DNA of 40,833 nucleotides, from NCBI GenBank assembly GCA_903876445.1, contig CAIQZX010000083.1, positions 1-40,833 of the forward strand, read 5' to 3'. Below the pieces are notes generated by a model. It was not told the DNA's origin and searched no databases. It saw only the letters and a list, made by a program, of their open reading frames with translations. Shown here piece by piece: positions 1-10,183 of the stretch (its first letter is position 1; each line of letters starts with the position of its first letter). The position numbers were made by a program, and so were the translations under genes. This stretch comes from an uncultured Pseudomonadota bacterium (GTDB lineage Bacteria > Pseudomonadota > Gammaproteobacteria > Methylococcales > Methylomonadaceae).

Positions 1-252
1 CAAGTATCAACACCTGCGGTAGCACAACAAACTGCAACAGCTGAAAAACCGATTGTCACGGCGCAAGTATCAACACCTGCGGTAGCACAACAAACTGCAA
101 CAGCTGAAAAACCGATTGTCACGGTACAAGTATCAACACCTGCGGTAGCACAACAAACTGCAACAGCTGAAAAACCGATTGTCACGGCGCAAGTATCAAC
201 ACCTGCGGTAGCACAACAAACTGCAACAGCTGAAAAACCGGTTTTAGCCGCA
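1..252 (+). repeat. Four tandem 63-bp (21-aa) repeats in fliK, continuing upstream of the window or starting there
   Basis: Units 1-63, 64-126, 127-189 and 190-252 encode QVSTPAVAQQTATAEKPIVTA (copy 4 ends differently). A degenerate fifth unit of 54 bp starts at 253 (EVSIPVVAQQAEKSVILA). Confidence 0.97.
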
Positions 253-1563
253 GAAGTCTCAATACCCGTGGTAGCCCAACAAGCTGAAAAGTCAGTTATC
301 CTAGCTGAAAAATCTGGGACTCAAGTTGTTAAAGAACAAACATCTGAGAAACAACCAGAAAGCGCAACGGTATCTGTAAAAATGGAAAAAAATGCAAATC
401 CGATTCCAGTTGTTCGCACTGAAGTAACAACTGAAGCAGAAGTTCAACCTGCATTAGTAGTGGCAACTAACACAAAAAGCATTTTTAAAGAAACTGATCC
501 GGAAAAACTGAACGACAACATGGTATTAAATGCGTCTGAAGGAGAAGCTAAAAAAGATGAACCAAAAGATACGCCTGTTGTCGAAGTGATTACACCAGAA
601 ATGGCAGCTCCGATTGTAGTCGCACAAGCAATACCTGTTCATGCAGAAGCAGAAAAAGCTGTTTTCAATTCCGAAGCAACTAAAAATGAAGCTGTAACAT
701 CCGAAAAACCCACGTTAACGCCGGCTAAAAATTTGCTGATGGACGCAATCGCAAATCGCAGTAATGCGAATGGTGACATGGGTAATAATAGTGGTAATAA
801 CACGTCTTCAAATCCCACGTTACAAGGTGAAGCACTTTTAAGTCACCAAATGGCAGACAGTAAACTTGGTAATGCAGAGACAAAAACATTTGCGTCTGTA
901 TTTGCAGCAGAAAAATCAGAGCCACTTAGTGCTACAGTGACCGCTCCAACCGCTGATAAATCGACACCTCAAGCGTCAGCGACAGCGGCTGTAAATAAAT
1001 TGGCACAAGACACAAAAATGGATGTTCCTGCAATGACACGACCATTAACGCATCCAGATTGGAACCAAGAAATGGGCGAGCGTATTGTATGGATGAATAA
1101 TCGTGGTATTTCAAGCGCGGAAATTAAAATGAATCCTCAAAATATGGGACCTATTACCGTTCGAATTGATATGAATCAAGATCAAGCCACAATCGCGTTT
1201 ACGGCTCAAAATAGTGATGTGCGTACTGCATTAGAGGCTTCAATTCCAAAATTGCGTGAGATGTTAAGTTCACAACAAGTCACTTTAGCAGACGTGAATG
1301 TATCACAACAATCATCAGGATCATCTACAAACGCAGATTCTGGACGGTCACAGCAACAAACTGCACAACAACAAGCACAAATGATGGCGGATGCGTCTGC
1401 AAGTAACGGACAAGATAATCGCCAAAATAATCCAGAATTTGATACTGACGGCAATGCTATTCGCGTTAGCAGCAATACCGATGAAATCGGCGTTGATGAA
1501 TTTGCCAACGGTCAAATCATTGAAACTAATGGTTCAAACGGTTTATTAAGTATTTACGCTTAG
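1..1563 (+). CDS. fliK: Flagellar hook-length control protein FliK, C-terminal part (5' end truncated by window)
   Basis: Frame 1 is open from base 1 through the listed 268..1563 ORF. C-terminal Flg_hook-like domain (WNQEMGERIVWMNNRGISSAEIKMNPQNMGPITVRIDMNQDQATIAFTAQNSDVRTALEASIPKLREML) followed by a low-complexity Q/S/N-rich tail. Confidence 0.9.
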   Translation, partial: QVSTPAVAQQTATAEKPIVTAQVSTPAVAQQTATAEKPIVTVQVSTPAVAQQTATAEKPIVTAQVSTPAVAQQTATAEKPVLAAEVSIPVVAQQAEKSVILAEKSGTQVVKEQTSEKQPESATVSVKMEKNANPIPVVRTEVTTEAEVQPALVVATNTKSIFKETDPEKLNDNMVLNASEGEAKKDEPKDTPVVEVITPEMAAPIVVAQAIPVHAEAEKAVFNSEATKNEAVTSEKPTLTPAKNLLMDAIANRSNANGDMGNNSGNNTSSNPTLQGEALLSHQMADSKLGNAETKTFASVFAAEKSEPLSATVTAPTADKSTPQASATAAVNKLAQDTKMDVPAMTRPLTHPDWNQEMGERIVWMNNRGISSAEIKMNPQNMGPITVRIDMNQDQATIAFTAQNSDVRTALEASIPKLREMLSSQQVTLADVNVSQQSSGSSTNADSGRSQQQTAQQQAQMMADASASNGQDNRQNNPEFDTDGNAIRVSSNTDEIGVDEFANGQIIETNGSNGLLSIYA

Positions 1564-1576
1564 AAATTGCAAGTTA

Positions 1577-1612
1577 AAAACCACTAAACCGCGATTAGGG
1601 TTTAGTGGTTTT
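1577..1612. terminator. Bidirectional intrinsic terminator between convergent fliK and cysS
   Basis: Perfect 14-bp stem AAAACCACTAAACC / GGTTTAGTGGTTTT with an 8-nt loop and A/T flanks. Confidence 0.85.
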
Positions 1613-1632
1613 GAAACGCAATTTAACCATTT

Positions 1633-2988
1633 TTATTCTTTGCGCCAGCGTGTTAAACCATCTGGCGAATCTTCTAAAATTATGTTTTTCGCTTTCAATT
1701 CGTCACGAATTTGGTCTGCTAATGTCCAGTTTTTAGCGTTTTTGGCATCGATTCGAGCCTGAATTTGGGCTTCAATTTCAGCATCGTCATCGTTTTCACC
1801 TTTCAAAAAATTTTCTGGATTATCTTGCAATAAACCTAAAATAGCCGCGAGCGATTTCAATGTTGTTGCTAAAACTAACGATTTTGTTTTATTCAATTCA
1901 CGCGCTATGTCAAACAAAACAGCTAACGCAACGGGCGTATTAAAATCATCGTTCATCGCTTGTTTAAAACGACTTTTAAATTCTAAATCAATATCTATAT
2001 CAACGATTTCAACATCACGCAAAGCAGTATAAAGACGTGTCAAACCGGCTGCGGCATCATTTAATGATTCATCAGAATAATTTAATGGACTACGATAATG
2101 GCTCGATAAAATGAAGAAACGAATAATTTCAGGGCGATATTGTTTTAAAACTTCACGAACGGTGAAAAAATTGCCGAGTGATTTCGACATTTTTTCTTCG
2201 TTAATTCTCACAAAACCGTTGTGCATCCAAAGATTAACAAACTTTTCACCCGTCGCGCCTTCGGATTGCGCGATTTCATTTTCGTGATGGGGAAATTGTA
2301 AATCCATACCGCCGCCGTGAATATCAAACGAATTTCCCAAACAGCACGTTGACATGGCAGAACATTCAATATGCCAACCCGGGCGACCATTCCCCCACGG
2401 TGATTGCCAAAACGGTTCGCCTTCTTTTGCCATTTTCCACAACACAAAATCCATCGGATTCCGTTTCGCCAAATCGACATCGACGCGCTCACCGGCTTGC
2501 AAATCGTCTAAATTTTTACCCGATAATTGACCGTAATTTTTGAATTTATCGACCGCATAAAACACGTCGCCATTCGTGCCAACATACGCAAAATCATTTG
2601 CAATCAATTTTTCAATCATTGCGATGATGTCGTGAATTGACGAGGTGGCGCGAGGTTCAATATCTGGCGGCAAAACCGACAAAGCGCGTTCATCTTCGTG
2701 CATTGCGTCAATAAAACGTTCTGTTAATGCGTGATAATCTTCGCCATTTTCATTAGCGCGATGAATAATTTTGTCGTCAATATCTGTGATATTTCGAACA
2801 TAATTCACTTCATAATTTGAATAACGTAAATACCGTACAACCGTATCGAAAACCACCATCACGCGAGCATGACCAACGTGACAATAATCATAAACGGTCA
2901 TGCCACAAACGTATAAACCAACTTTTCCCGTAATGCGGGGTGTGAAAACTTCTTTTGAGCGAGTCAGGGTGTTGTAAATTTTTAGCAT
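1633..2988 (-). CDS. cysS: Cysteine--tRNA ligase
   Basis: [42 protein letters not shown] and the KMSKSLGNF motif. Confidence 0.97.
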   Translation of the reverse strand: MLKIYNTLTRSKEVFTPRITGKVGLYVCGMTVYDYCHVGHARVMVVFDTVVRYLRYSNYEVNYVRNITDIDDKIIHRANENGEDYHALTERFIDAMHEDERALSVLPPDIEPRATSSIHDIIAMIEKLIANDFAYVGTNGDVFYAVDKFKNYGQLSGKNLDDLQAGERVDVDLAKRNPMDFVLWKMAKEGEPFWQSPWGNGRPGWHIECSAMSTCCLGNSFDIHGGGMDLQFPHHENEIAQSEGATGEKFVNLWMHNGFVRINEEKMSKSLGNFFTVREVLKQYRPEIIRFFILSSHYRSPLNYSDESLNDAAAGLTRLYTALRDVEIVDIDIDLEFKSRFKQAMNDDFNTPVALAVLFDIARELNKTKSLVLATTLKSLAAILGLLQDNPENFLKGENDDDAEIEAQIQARIDAKNAKNWTLADQIRDELKAKNIILEDSPDGLTRWRKE

Positions 2989-3060
2989 TTTTTCTGTCGT
3001 TAGTTTTTAAAGATATAGCAATTTAACAATCACTCGTCGCTATTTCAAGTTATGCTCGTT

Positions 3061-3855
3061 TTAATCGCCGTAAAATTCCCACACGCGCGTGAAAGATAGC
3101 GAGTTAGATTCGTTTTGTAATTGAAAGGGGAAATCGGGATATGGCGCACTTGATCGAACCATATTTTCTACCGCTGCATCTAATTTAGAATTACCCGATG
3201 AGCGTGTAATTTTAAAATTAGTGAGCGAACCATCCGCGCTAATTTCAATTTTAGTTTCTAAAATTCCTGCTGGCAATTCGCCTCGGTCGTAAATTTTTTG
3301 TCCGATACGTTTAACTTTCACACTGAAATCATTGATATATTTATCACGGACATTCACTTGTTGTTGGCGGACTTCAGTGCCAACTTGCGAAATTTGCTGC
3401 TGTAACGATTCAAGGGATAAACGCGGTTTTTCTATTGGCAATTCGACGATTTTTTTAGGCGTTTCTTCTTTTGCTATTTTAGCGGGTTTGACCGTTTTCT
3501 CGACTATTGCAACATCAGATTTTTGCGTCGTAAAAATTTTCGATTTTGGCGTTTCTTTTTTTTGTACAATTAGCTGTTCAGCTGCTTTCACTATTGGTTT
3601 TTCAATTTGTTTTTCAACTTTTTTGACAGGCATTTTTTCTGGCACAATTTCAACCGGTGGAACATCGTAAATTTGTTTGCTTTCAGCGACAACATTATCA
3701 TTTTGTTTCGCCTTAATCGGTGCAGATTTTGTAATCAATGAAATTTCAATCACAGATTTTGGCGGTGATTCGTTCGGCGGTATTTTTAAATTTACATTCA
3801 TCAACACCGCAATATGCAACGCGATAACAACGGTTAATGTCCAAAAAAACGCCAT
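3061..3855 (-). CDS. tonB: Energy transducer TonB-family protein
   Basis: N-terminal TM segment, K/P/V-rich linker and TonB C-terminal-like domain (GELPAGILETKIEISADGSLTNFKITRSSGNSKLDAAVENMVRSSAPYPDFP); adjacent to gshB. Confidence 0.8.
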   Translation of the reverse strand: MAFFWTLTVVIALHIAVLMNVNLKIPPNESPPKSVIEISLITKSAPIKAKQNDNVVAESKQIYDVPPVEIVPEKMPVKKVEKQIEKPIVKAAEQLIVQKKETPKSKIFTTQKSDVAIVEKTVKPAKIAKEETPKKIVELPIEKPRLSLESLQQQISQVGTEVRQQQVNVRDKYINDFSVKVKRIGQKIYDRGELPAGILETKIEISADGSLTNFKITRSSGNSKLDAAVENMVRSSAPYPDFPFQLQNESNSLSFTRVWEFYGD

Positions 3856-4803
3856 TTATGCCACAGTTTCCGCAATGTGATTCATTAGAATTCCGGCAAT
3901 GTTCAACCCAAATTGCGAATCTAATTCTTGCACGCACGTTGGGCTGGTAACGTTGATTTCCGTTAAGGTGTCGCCAATAACGTCTAAGCCAACAAAAATT
4001 AAACCTTTCGCTTTTAACGTTGGGGCAACTTGGCTGACAATCCATTTATCAGTTTCTGTTAAAGGACGACCTTCAGCACGCCCGCCAGCCGCCAAATTAC
4101 CGCGTGTTTCACCTTGTTGTGGGATTCTTGCCAAAGCGTATGGAATTGCTTCGCCATTCACAACTAAAATCCGTTTATCACCGTCTTTAATCGCCGGCAA
4201 ATAGCGTTGCGCCATAATAAAACGTTGGTTGTAATCCGTCATAGTTTCCAAAATCACACTGATATTTGGATCATCCAACCGTAATCGGAAAATTGACGTG
4301 CCGCCCATTCCGTCTAAAGGCTTTAGAATAATATCGTGTTGTTCATGTAAAAAATGTCGAATTTGCTGTGAGTTACGCGACACAATGGTTTCTGCACAGC
4401 ATTGAGGAAACCAAGCCGTAAACAATTTCTCATTTGCATCTCGTAATGATTGCGGTTTATTGACGACATAAACCCCTGCGTTTTCTGCCTGTTCCAAAAT
4501 ATGCGTCGCGTATAAAAATTCGCTATCAAATGGCGGATCTTTTCGCATTAAAATCACATTTAGTTCATCCAACGGAATCGTTTGTTCTGCAATGAATTCA
4601 AACCATTGTGTTGGATTACGTTCAACTTTTAAAATTCGGGTTCTCGCAAAAGCGCGTCCATTACGCAAAAATAAGTCGCCCAACTCCATGTAATGCAATT
4701 CCCAGCCGCGTGATTGCGCTTCGAGTAACATGGCAAAACTGGTGTCTTTTTTGATGTTAATGTGGTCAATGGAATCCATGACCATTCCGAGTTTTATAGA
4801 CAT
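3856..4803 (-). CDS. gshB: Glutathione synthase
   Basis: Full-length ATP-grasp GshB sequence: KLGMVMDSIDHINIKKDTSFAMLLEAQ, KPLDGMGGTSIFR, NVTSPTCVQELD. Confidence 0.96.
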   Translation of the reverse strand: MSIKLGMVMDSIDHINIKKDTSFAMLLEAQSRGWELHYMELGDLFLRNGRAFARTRILKVERNPTQWFEFIAEQTIPLDELNVILMRKDPPFDSEFLYATHILEQAENAGVYVVNKPQSLRDANEKLFTAWFPQCCAETIVSRNSQQIRHFLHEQHDIILKPLDGMGGTSIFRLRLDDPNISVILETMTDYNQRFIMAQRYLPAIKDGDKRILVVNGEAIPYALARIPQQGETRGNLAAGGRAEGRPLTETDKWIVSQVAPTLKAKGLIFVGLDVIGDTLTEINVTSPTCVQELDSQFGLNIAGILMNHIAETVA

Positions 4804-4841
4804 AATGGTAAATTTTGAAGAAGTTAAAATTTAGGATGATT

Positions 4842-5297
4842 TTAGATTTGAAGCAAAATACATTCCCACTGTGTTTCGGTTACGGGCAAAATCGATAAGC
4901 GATTGCCACGTTGAACTAATTGAAAATCCGCCAATTCGGATTGTATTTTTAATTCATGTAACGTAATGGTGCGTTCAAATTTCCGCACAAATTGTACATC
5001 AACGCGCCACCAACGTGGCTTTTCAAGGGTACTTTTTGAATCGAAATACGGACTTTTTTCATCGAATGCGCTGTCATCAACATAAGCCGATTTTACGATT
5101 TTCATTATGCCAACAATGCCCGCTTCTTTGCAGTTGGAATGATAAAAAAACGCTAAATCGTCACATTCCATTTCCCGCATAAAATTTCGCGCTTGATAAT
5201 TTCGCACGCCTTCCCATGGCTCAATTTGATTAGGACGCGCTATTAAATCATCAATACTGAATACATTTGGTTCTGATTTCATTAGCCAGAATCGCAT
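4842..5297 (-). CDS. EVE domain-containing protein
   Basis: MRFWLMKSEPNVFSIDDL...WEGVRNYQARNFMREMECDDLAFFYHSNCKEAGIVGIMKIVK is characteristic of the EVE/thymocyte nuclear protein 1 family. Confidence 0.9.
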   Translation of the reverse strand: MRFWLMKSEPNVFSIDDLIARPNQIEPWEGVRNYQARNFMREMECDDLAFFYHSNCKEAGIVGIMKIVKSAYVDDSAFDEKSPYFDSKSTLEKPRWWRVDVQFVRKFERTITLHELKIQSELADFQLVQRGNRLSILPVTETQWECILLQI

Positions 5298-5299
5298 CG

Positions 5300-7126
5300 T
5301 TATTTCGCCAAGTAAGTATAAGAATTTAAACCCGCAAGTAATTCACTTTCATAATTTTGTTTTTCTAAATCAGTTAAATCGCTAGCTGCTAATTTTTCCT
5401 GATACGCTTGCATCAATTCATCGCTGCTAATGTGAACGTAATCAAGTAATTCGGATACGTCTTCGCCTTCTTGCAAATCTTCAAAATGATAACCGTCGTT
5501 GTCCAACTTAATGTTAATCGAATGCGTGTCACCAAATAAATTGTGCATATCGCCTAAAATTTCTTGATACGCGCCCAACATAAAAAAGCCAATCAAATAC
5601 GGTTTTTCAGCATCTATTTCGTGAATCGGCAAGGTGTTTTCTAAATTTTGTCCATCAATATAACAATCAATTCGACCGTCCGAATCACACGTTAAATCTT
5701 GAATTACCGCACGGCGGGTTGGTGTTTCGTTTAAACGATGAATCGGCATAATCGGAAAAATTTGGTCAATTCCCCACACATCTGGCAACGATTGAAATAA
5801 CGAAAAATTACAGAAAATTTTGTCCGCCAATTTTTCATTTAATTCATCTAAAATCGTTTCTTCACTTTGATTTTGTGGATTTAATTGCGTTTGAATTTTT
5901 TGGCACAACAGCGCGTACATATTTTCCGCTTGCGCTAAATTTGCCAATGAACATTGGTCTTGAGCGAATCTTTCACGCGCTTGCGCTAAATCAAAATGTG
6001 CGTCGTGATACGCTTCGACAGGATTTTGAATAGTGAGTAATTTTTCCAATTCGGCTTCATTTCGATAAATCGATTCGATGTCTGTCACGTCAGTAATTAA
6101 CACAGCATGATGCGCGGTCAAAGCCCGTCCCGATTCTGTAAAAATATCGGGTTGCGGCACATTTTTTTCAGCGCAAACTTCAGCAAAACCTCGCACGATA
6201 TTAAGCGCGTATTCATTCAAACTGTAATTTATTGACGATTCGCGGCGCGATTTACTGCCATCGTAATCCACGCCTAAACCACCGCCCGTATCAACAATTT
6301 GAATTTCTGCGCCTAAACGGTGTAATTCCACATAAAACTGTCCTGCTTCTTTAAGGGCGATTTTAATATCGTGAATGTTGGCAATTTGCGACCCCATGTG
6401 AAAGTGCATCAATTTTAACGCACTCAACATATTCGCTTGTTTCAAACGTTCAACGAGTTGTAAAAGTTCATGCGCGTGCAAACCAAATTTTGATTTTTCT
6501 CCGCCACTGTTTTGCCATTTTCCCGCGCTGATACTCGATAAACGTACTCGCACGCCCATTTGTGGCATCACGTTTAATTTTGCGGCTTCGTCAATAATCA
6601 ATTCAAGCTCAAGCGGTTTTTCAATCACTAAATTGACATTCAAGCCCATTTTCAAACCAATCAACGCCAATCGAATATACGCGCGATCTTTGTAACCATT
6701 GCAAACAATCACGCCGTTTTTGGATTTCGATAACGCCATAATCGCCAATAATTCTGGCTTGCTTCCCGCTTCTAAACCGATATTTTCCGCCGCTAAAATA
6801 CCTTCAACGACTTTCCGTTGTTGATTTACTTTAATCGGATAAACAGGTGTGTAACTGCCTTGATAGTTCAACGTTTTTCGCGCTTTTTGAAATGCGGCAT
6901 CTAAACGTGTGGCGCGATCTTTTAAAATATCGGTAAAACGGACTAAAACAGGTAACGCTAAATTTTTATCATTCAACGATTGCGCGATTTCGTATAAATC
7001 AATTTCAATCGTTTTATCTGCGCTGGGTTTGACGCATACATTTCCTTTTTCATTGATTGAAAAATAACCATCGCCCCATGAATCGATAGCATAAGTTTTA
7101 GCGGATTGTTTAAGTATTGAATTCAT
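5300..7126 (-). CDS. speA: Biosynthetic arginine decarboxylase
   Basis: PLP-dependent fold III motifs (YPIKVNQQRKVVEGILA, LGVDYDGSKS, TESGRALTAHHAVLI) and C-terminal LFGDTHSINI. Confidence 0.95.
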   Translation of the reverse strand: MNSILKQSAKTYAIDSWGDGYFSINEKGNVCVKPSADKTIEIDLYEIAQSLNDKNLALPVLVRFTDILKDRATRLDAAFQKARKTLNYQGSYTPVYPIKVNQQRKVVEGILAAENIGLEAGSKPELLAIMALSKSKNGVIVCNGYKDRAYIRLALIGLKMGLNVNLVIEKPLELELIIDEAAKLNVMPQMGVRVRLSSISAGKWQNSGGEKSKFGLHAHELLQLVERLKQANMLSALKLMHFHMGSQIANIHDIKIALKEAGQFYVELHRLGAEIQIVDTGGGLGVDYDGSKSRRESSINYSLNEYALNIVRGFAEVCAEKNVPQPDIFTESGRALTAHHAVLITDVTDIESIYRNEAELEKLLTIQNPVEAYHDAHFDLAQARERFAQDQCSLANLAQAENMYALLCQKIQTQLNPQNQSEETILDELNEKLADKIFCNFSLFQSLPDVWGIDQIFPIMPIHRLNETPTRRAVIQDLTCDSDGRIDCYIDGQNLENTLPIHEIDAEKPYLIGFFMLGAYQEILGDMHNLFGDTHSINIKLDNDGYHFEDLQEGEDVSELLDYVHISSDELMQAYQEKLAASDLTDLEKQNYESELLAGLNSYTYLAK

Positions 7127-7716
7127 TTTGTTTCCTGAGTTTTGGCTTGTAAAAATTCTAAAATATCTTCGTTTTGCACACGGTTATAAATCGTTTCAAC
7201 CGACAGCATTAACTCAATCGATTCAAAAGTTACGTCATCACCTAAAAAATAGCGTTCTGAAATCCAATTGTTGTTTCGACGACATACTTCGACTTCTGCA
7301 AAATCTTGTTCGATTAAAACGTATTCTTGCAAACTTGGTAGCGTTTTGTAAGCAACCATTTTGATAGTTTGATCTGTTTTGCGGGTATTTTTTGATAAGA
7401 CTTCGACAATGATAAGTGGCTTATCCGTGAAATCATTATGTTCATTTTCATCTGAACACAAAACAACAACATCAGGATAAAAAAAGCAGTCATTGGTTTT
7501 TACTTTTAAATCCGATGAAACGGCTGTGCAGCGTGTACCCTCTAAATGATTACCAAAGTGGCGTGATACGGTACTTGTAATGATATTGTGGCGAAGACTT
7601 GCCCCTGCCATTGCCCACACTTCGCCATCAATATATTCGTGTTTTACGTCGCTAATTTTTTCACCTTCCAAATACTCATCTTCGCTAATGTAATTTACCG
7701 CATATTTTAAATTCAT
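7123..7716 (-). CDS. Uma2/DUF820-family putative restriction endonuclease-like protein (PD-(D/E)XK)
   Basis: MNLKYAVNYISEDEYLEGEKISDVKHEYIDGEVWAMAGAS...FYPDVVVLCSDEN...PLIIVEVLSKNTRKTD. The preferred internal start is at 7716; the listed ORF extends to 7854. The stop overlaps the speA start (ATGA). Confidence 0.85.
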   Translation of the reverse strand: MNLKYAVNYISEDEYLEGEKISDVKHEYIDGEVWAMAGASLRHNIITSTVSRHFGNHLEGTRCTAVSSDLKVKTNDCFFYPDVVVLCSDENEHNDFTDKPLIIVEVLSKNTRKTDQTIKMVAYKTLPSLQEYVLIEQDFAEVEVCRRNNNWISERYFLGDDVTFESIELMLSVETIYNRVQNEDILEFLQAKTQETK

Positions 7717-7865
7717 AATTTTGTCCTTTTTGTCAGCAGGTTTTGCGTGGAATTCTAACATAACACACCATTCAAGAATTTTTGACGACAGACGATAAAA
7801 AGTATAATGTTGTAAATAAGTTATTTGTTTTTGTAAATTAACAACTAAATTCATTATTTGTTGTG

Positions 7866-7905
7866 CTGTAACAAAGCCGTAACCAAAAAGACATAAAACT
7901 GTGAT
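7866..7905 (+). promoter_or_regulatory. Putative PhoB (Pho box) array upstream of the porin gene
   Basis: CTGTAAC (7866-7872), AAAG, CCGTAAC (7877-7883), then an 11-bp-phased CTGTGAT (7899-7905). Resembles the CTGTCAT-N4-CTGTCAT consensus. Confidence 0.55.
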
Positions 7906-7957
7906 TTAATCTCTCTAAGCCTTTAACAAATTTTATTTTTCATTCAAGAGAAACGCC

Positions 7958-9637
7958 ATGAAATTATCTAAATTAACATTTGCGATTGCCACGACCTTAA
8001 CAGCAAGTGTCACAACGTCAGCATTCGCTATCGATTTATATGTCGATACAAAAACCAAACAAATTTATACCGAATCTGGCGCGGGTAGACAACGCTTAGG
8101 TTCTTTTGAACAAGTTCAAGAAGGCGTGCCAGTCAAAAGTGGCGGCGATGTTTCTGAATTACGCAGCAAATTAGAATTACAAGACAACCAAATCAAAGCG
8201 TTAGAAGAACACGCAAAAGCCTCTGAAGAAGAAGGCGTTGTTGAAATCAAAAAAGACGGCGGCATCGAATTCAAAAGCCGTGACGGTAATTTCAAAATGG
8301 CTGTAAACGGTCGTATGCAAATTGATTCGCAAATGAACGTGAATCAGGATTTAGCAAATAACTTTTTGCCAGACACAGCATTAGTTGCTGGTAATGATGC
8401 TACAGGTAAATCAGGTTCACCATTTTCTGCGGGTATGCCAGCGACATTAAACAATGGCGCAGCTCTTCGTCGCGCTCGTTTAGGTGTGGAAGGTACATTT
8501 TTCAAAAATACCGATTATAAATTTGAATATGATTTTACGCGCGGTAATGGTTTGAATGCTGGCGGTATTACGGATGCTTATGTTAGACAAAATTTCTCGA
8601 AACCATTTTCGATTAAATTCGGGGCGTTTAAAGAACCGTTTAGCATGGAAGAAGCAACCAGCAACCGTTACACCACGTTCATCGAACGTAACATGATGGT
8701 TAATACTTTTGTTGATAACTTGAATACTTACAAAGTGGGTGTTGGCGCGAACTATGCGGAAGAACGTTGGGGTGTAGCAACGTCTTTCCAAACAGAAGGC
8801 GTTGGTGGTTATAACAATGCCTATGGTTCGAATAATAAATTTGACTCCGCAACATCGGGCAGTGCAATTGGCGTGAATGGCGGTGTAAACCGTAATGGTG
8901 GTGGCGGTGATACAAGCTGGGAAGTGAACGCGCGTGTTATGGGTACGCCGTGGATGGAAAGCAAAACTAAATTTTTACACATTGGTGCGTCGGGTTCATA
9001 CGTTGACATCAATAATAACTACAAGTCAGATGGCTCATTCAGCAACGGCGGATTGGTTTTTGCTAACGGTATTGGCAGCAACGTAGACCGTTCAGGCATA
9101 TTAGGTACAGGAAATTTAACAGCCAACACAAAAGGTTCTGCTACATATCGTCAAGCTGATCACTTTACTCGCTTTGGTGCGGAATCGGCGTTAGTTTATG
9201 GACCTTTCTCAACACAAGGCGAATACATTCAAACCGATATTTCAGGTGCGGGTTATCATGATGAATCACTCAGTGGTTACTACACTTATGCGACTTATTT
9301 CTTAACTGGCGAATCGCGTGCTTATAAAAGTTCAACCGGTGCTTGGGACAGAATCAAACCAACACGCAATTTTGATATGAAAGGCGGTTGGGGTGCATGG
9401 GAAGTTGCAACAGGTTATGATTCAATCAACTTGAATGATGGCGTGATTAAAGGCGGTCGTGTATCAACCGCTAAATTGGGTGTGAATTGGTATCCAAACC
9501 CACACATGCGTATTATGGCTAACTATCTTCATGCGTTGGACATTAACACTGTAGGTTCTGCTGCTGGCGCACAAAGCCAAGCCTTCAATAACGCTGATTT
9601 AGACATCATCGAAACTCGTGTTCAGTTAGATTGGTAA
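7958..9637 (+). CDS. OprP/OprO-type (phosphate-selective-like) porin
   Basis: Signal peptide, short coiled-coil segment, then DGGIEFKSRDGNFKMAVNGRMQIDSQ and a beta-barrel-like sequence ending in the aromatic terminal strand IIETRVQLDW. Confidence 0.85.
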   Translation: MKLSKLTFAIATTLTASVTTSAFAIDLYVDTKTKQIYTESGAGRQRLGSFEQVQEGVPVKSGGDVSELRSKLELQDNQIKALEEHAKASEEEGVVEIKKDGGIEFKSRDGNFKMAVNGRMQIDSQMNVNQDLANNFLPDTALVAGNDATGKSGSPFSAGMPATLNNGAALRRARLGVEGTFFKNTDYKFEYDFTRGNGLNAGGITDAYVRQNFSKPFSIKFGAFKEPFSMEEATSNRYTTFIERNMMVNTFVDNLNTYKVGVGANYAEERWGVATSFQTEGVGGYNNAYGSNNKFDSATSGSAIGVNGGVNRNGGGGDTSWEVNARVMGTPWMESKTKFLHIGASGSYVDINNNYKSDGSFSNGGLVFANGIGSNVDRSGILGTGNLTANTKGSATYRQADHFTRFGAESALVYGPFSTQGEYIQTDISGAGYHDESLSGYYTYATYFLTGESRAYKSSTGAWDRIKPTRNFDMKGGWGAWEVATGYDSINLNDGVIKGGRVSTAKLGVNWYPNPHMRIMANYLHALDINTVGSAAGAQSQAFNNADLDIIETRVQLDW

Positions 9638-9657
9638 GATTACCTATTTTCTAGCTT

Positions 9658-9697
9658 AAAAAAGCCTCGCTGATAATTGTCGGCGGGGCTTTTTTTT
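9658..9697 (+). terminator. Intrinsic terminator downstream of the porin
   Basis: AAGCCTCGCTG / CGGCGGGGCTT stem (with G-U pairs) followed by eight T. Confidence 0.85.
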
Positions 9698-9787
9698 GTT
9701 TGTGCAGATAAATGATGTTATGAATCTGGCAGGGCTTGCATTAAAATGTCACACCAAAATAATAATTAAATTAAATTTGAACACTTT

Positions 9788-10177
9788 ATGACTACAAAAC
9801 CTTCTAAAGAGTTAGAAACTTTTCCGAATCCAAAAACAGATCGTGATTACACTATTCGGTTTGATATTCCCGAATTTACTTGTCTGTGTCCAAAAACAGG
9901 GCAGCCGGATTTCGCCACGATTAAAATCGAATATGTGCCAGCGGAATTATGCGTTGAATTAAAATCACTGAAACTTTATATGTGGTCATTCCGTGACGAA
10001 GGGGCGTTTCATGAAGCCATTACCAACCAAATTTTAGATGACATTGTGCGCGTGATTGCGCCGAATTTCATGCGAGTTCGTGCAGATTTTTATGTTCGTG
10101 GTGGCATTTATACAACGGTTGTGGTTGAACATCGTAATCCTGCTTGGATTGTTCCTGAAACTGTCGCGTTGCCGTAA
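9788..10177 (+). CDS. queF: NADPH-dependent 7-cyano-7-deazaguanine reductase (preQ0 reductase)
   Basis: [57 protein letters not shown]. Confidence 0.96.
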   Translation: MTTKPSKELETFPNPKTDRDYTIRFDIPEFTCLCPKTGQPDFATIKIEYVPAELCVELKSLKLYMWSFRDEGAFHEAITNQILDDIVRVIAPNFMRVRADFYVRGGIYTTVVVEHRNPAWIVPETVALP

Positions 10178-10183
10178 ACATTT

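Noticed and set aside
1-252. CRISPR array
   Set aside because: Repeats are 63-bp in-frame tandem coding repeats without spacers.
725-1508. Reverse-strand ORFs inside fliK (725..925, 932..1114, 1206..1508)
   Set aside because: Shadow ORFs of a well-supported coding frame; compositionally odd with no recognisable domains.
3332-4204. Plus-strand ORFs opposite tonB and gshB (3332..3670, 3677..3880, 3899..4204)
   Set aside because: Antisense to clear genes, hydrophobic or low-complexity translations without motif support.
3061-4803. tonB next to gshB as an unusual linkage
   Set aside because: This adjacency is known in other gammaproteobacteria such as Pseudomonas.
9698-9787. preQ1 riboswitch upstream of queF
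   Set aside because: No convincing preQ1 aptamer hairpin or A-rich tail pattern in the short leader.
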